Made by a program: the position numbers and the translations under genes
Notes under the pieces: model-generated
The model's database searches: none
What the model was told of the DNA's origin: nothing
Seen by the model: the letters and a program-made list of their open reading frames with translations, nothing else
Part shown: piece after piece, positions 5,148 to 5,696 of the stretch
How positions within the stretch are numbered: the first letter of the stretch is position 1
Layout: every line of letters begins with the position of its first letter
DNA from: an uncultured Clostridium sp.
GTDB taxonomy: Bacteria > Bacillota > Clostridia > TANB77 > CAG-508
Assembly (NCBI GenBank): GCA_946498265.1
Contig: CAMMNR010000122.1
Coordinates: forward strand, 1 to 5,696
DNA: 5,696 nt
Direction of reading: 5' to 3'

Positions 5148-5523
5148 ATGTATAATCAAGAAAAAAAGATAGTCAAAGTTACTTTCTGCACCTATTATCC
5201 GTAATAAGTTAAAAATCAAAGCGTGTGTTACGAATAGTTGTGTATTTATGTAAATTCAGAAAGAATATGGTTCTTTTGATAATTATATTTGGAGTTTCAC
5301 AAAAGGACAAACAATTCTCGAAACTTGTGATATTCGCTCAACATCTCCTTTGTCAGACAAAATTTCAAAAGACTTAAAAAAGCGTGGAATGAAATTTGTC
5401 GGGTCAACTACGATTTATGCATATTTGCAAGCAATTGGAGTATATGATGCACATTTGAAAGATTGTGATTGTTATAACGGTAATTTGCAAAACTCGTTAG
5501 ATAATAATGCAAAAGAGTTATAG
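5148..5523 (+). pseudogene. tag: Remnant of DNA-3-methyladenine glycosylase I (Tag), C-terminal part
   Basis: Conserved Tag blocks appear in order but the gene is broken. YNQEKKIVK (5151-5177) is in one frame. The next frame then carries LLSAPIIRNKLKI, an in-frame TAA at 5251-5253 where the family usually has Lys, and IQKEYGSFDNYIWSF, LSDKISKDLKKRGMKFVGST and YLQAIG, ending at 5521-5523. Tag removes 3-methyladenine from alkylated DNA. The N-terminal half, with the catalytic Glu and two zinc ligands, is absent, although the C-terminal ligands are kept in HLKDC. A possible earlier piece, FDIK-stop-FAE (5114-5137), lies in a third frame. The tail after CDCY is about 15 residues longer than usual. 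One frameshift, at least one nonsense codon and the 5' loss make a working enzyme very unlikely. The uninterrupted stretch is 5254-5523. Confidence 0.85.
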
Positions 5524-5551
5524 GAACCTAGTAAGATAAATTACAATTTAT

Positions 5552-5580
5552 AGATTAGTTTGAAATACAACTAATCTTTT
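5552..5580 (+). terminator. Intrinsic terminator after the tag remnant
   Basis: AGATTAGTT (5552-5560) pairs perfectly with AACTAATCT (5569-5577) around an 8-nt loop, followed by TTTTATATTTT. The stem is AT-rich but regular and the T tract begins inside its foot. It lies 28 bases after the Tag stop, the expected place, and would end transcription from the left. Confidence 0.65.
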
Positions 5581-5613
5581 ATATTTTGTAAAAACGATAA
5601 AGTAGGGGAGATA

Positions 5614-5667
5614 GCACATTTTTTAATATATAAAAATTATAAAAATATATTAAATAAAATTTTGTGC
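5614..5667. repeat. Long AT-rich imperfect inverted repeat
   Basis: GCACA (5614-5618) pairs with TGTGC (5663-5667), TTTT (5619-5622) with AAAA (5656-5659), and TTAATATAT (5623-5631) with ATATATTAA (5645-5653). That gives 18 bp with two small bulges and a 13-nt A-rich loop. It may be a terminator read from either side, the edge of an element or a chance palindrome. No gene is visible between 5581 and the window end; AGGGGAG at 5604-5610 resembles a ribosome site but no ATG follows. Confidence 0.45.
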
Positions 5668-5696
5668 AATCTTTAATTTAAGAAAAAATAAATTTA

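Overview
This window is strongly AT-rich, uses TGG for Trp and ordinary stop codons, has purine-rich Shine-Dalgarno sites, and places every credible gene on the + strand. That suggests a low-GC Bacillota, probably a gut-type Clostridia relative, but no gene fixes the genus. The content is accessory: a Doc-type toxin-like protein, nucleotide-metabolism enzymes, membrane proteins of unknown role, a fused sigma factor and a decayed DNA-repair gene.

Layout. Bases 1-304 hold no convincing gene. They contain a long hairpin (32-88), a weak terminator-like hairpin, and a consensus sigma-A promoter (184-212) with a LexA-like box (214-227) over the expected transcription start. Next is a RhuM-Doc fusion protein (305-1273). 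A HAM1/RdgB-like NTP pyrophosphatase (1324-1900) follows, broken by a one-base frameshift, and then a small nucleoside 2-deoxyribosyltransferase-like protein (1922-2230). These two could form a small nucleotide-handling unit. A membrane-anchored protein of unknown function follows (2277-2708).

The most unusual locus is 2709-5027. An ECF-like sigma factor is fused in one reading frame to a transmembrane helix and a roughly 280-residue outer part with PrcB-like and DUF4362-like sections (2870-4342). Its leader has two perfect 10-bp complementary pairs in crossing, pseudoknot-like order, and one of them covers the Shine-Dalgarno site. A sequence motif in this leader recurs upstream of the next gene, a six-helix membrane protein (4482-5027). 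That is compatible with, but does not prove, the sigma factor controlling both genes.

The right end is degraded. A 13-codon ORF with a strong ribosome site (5061) is followed by a 5'-truncated, frameshifted and nonsense-interrupted remnant of tag, 3-methyladenine DNA glycosylase I (about 5148-5523). A stem-loop terminator (5552-5580) and a long AT-rich inverted repeat (5614-5667) close the window.

All family names come from recognising motifs by eye; no search was run.
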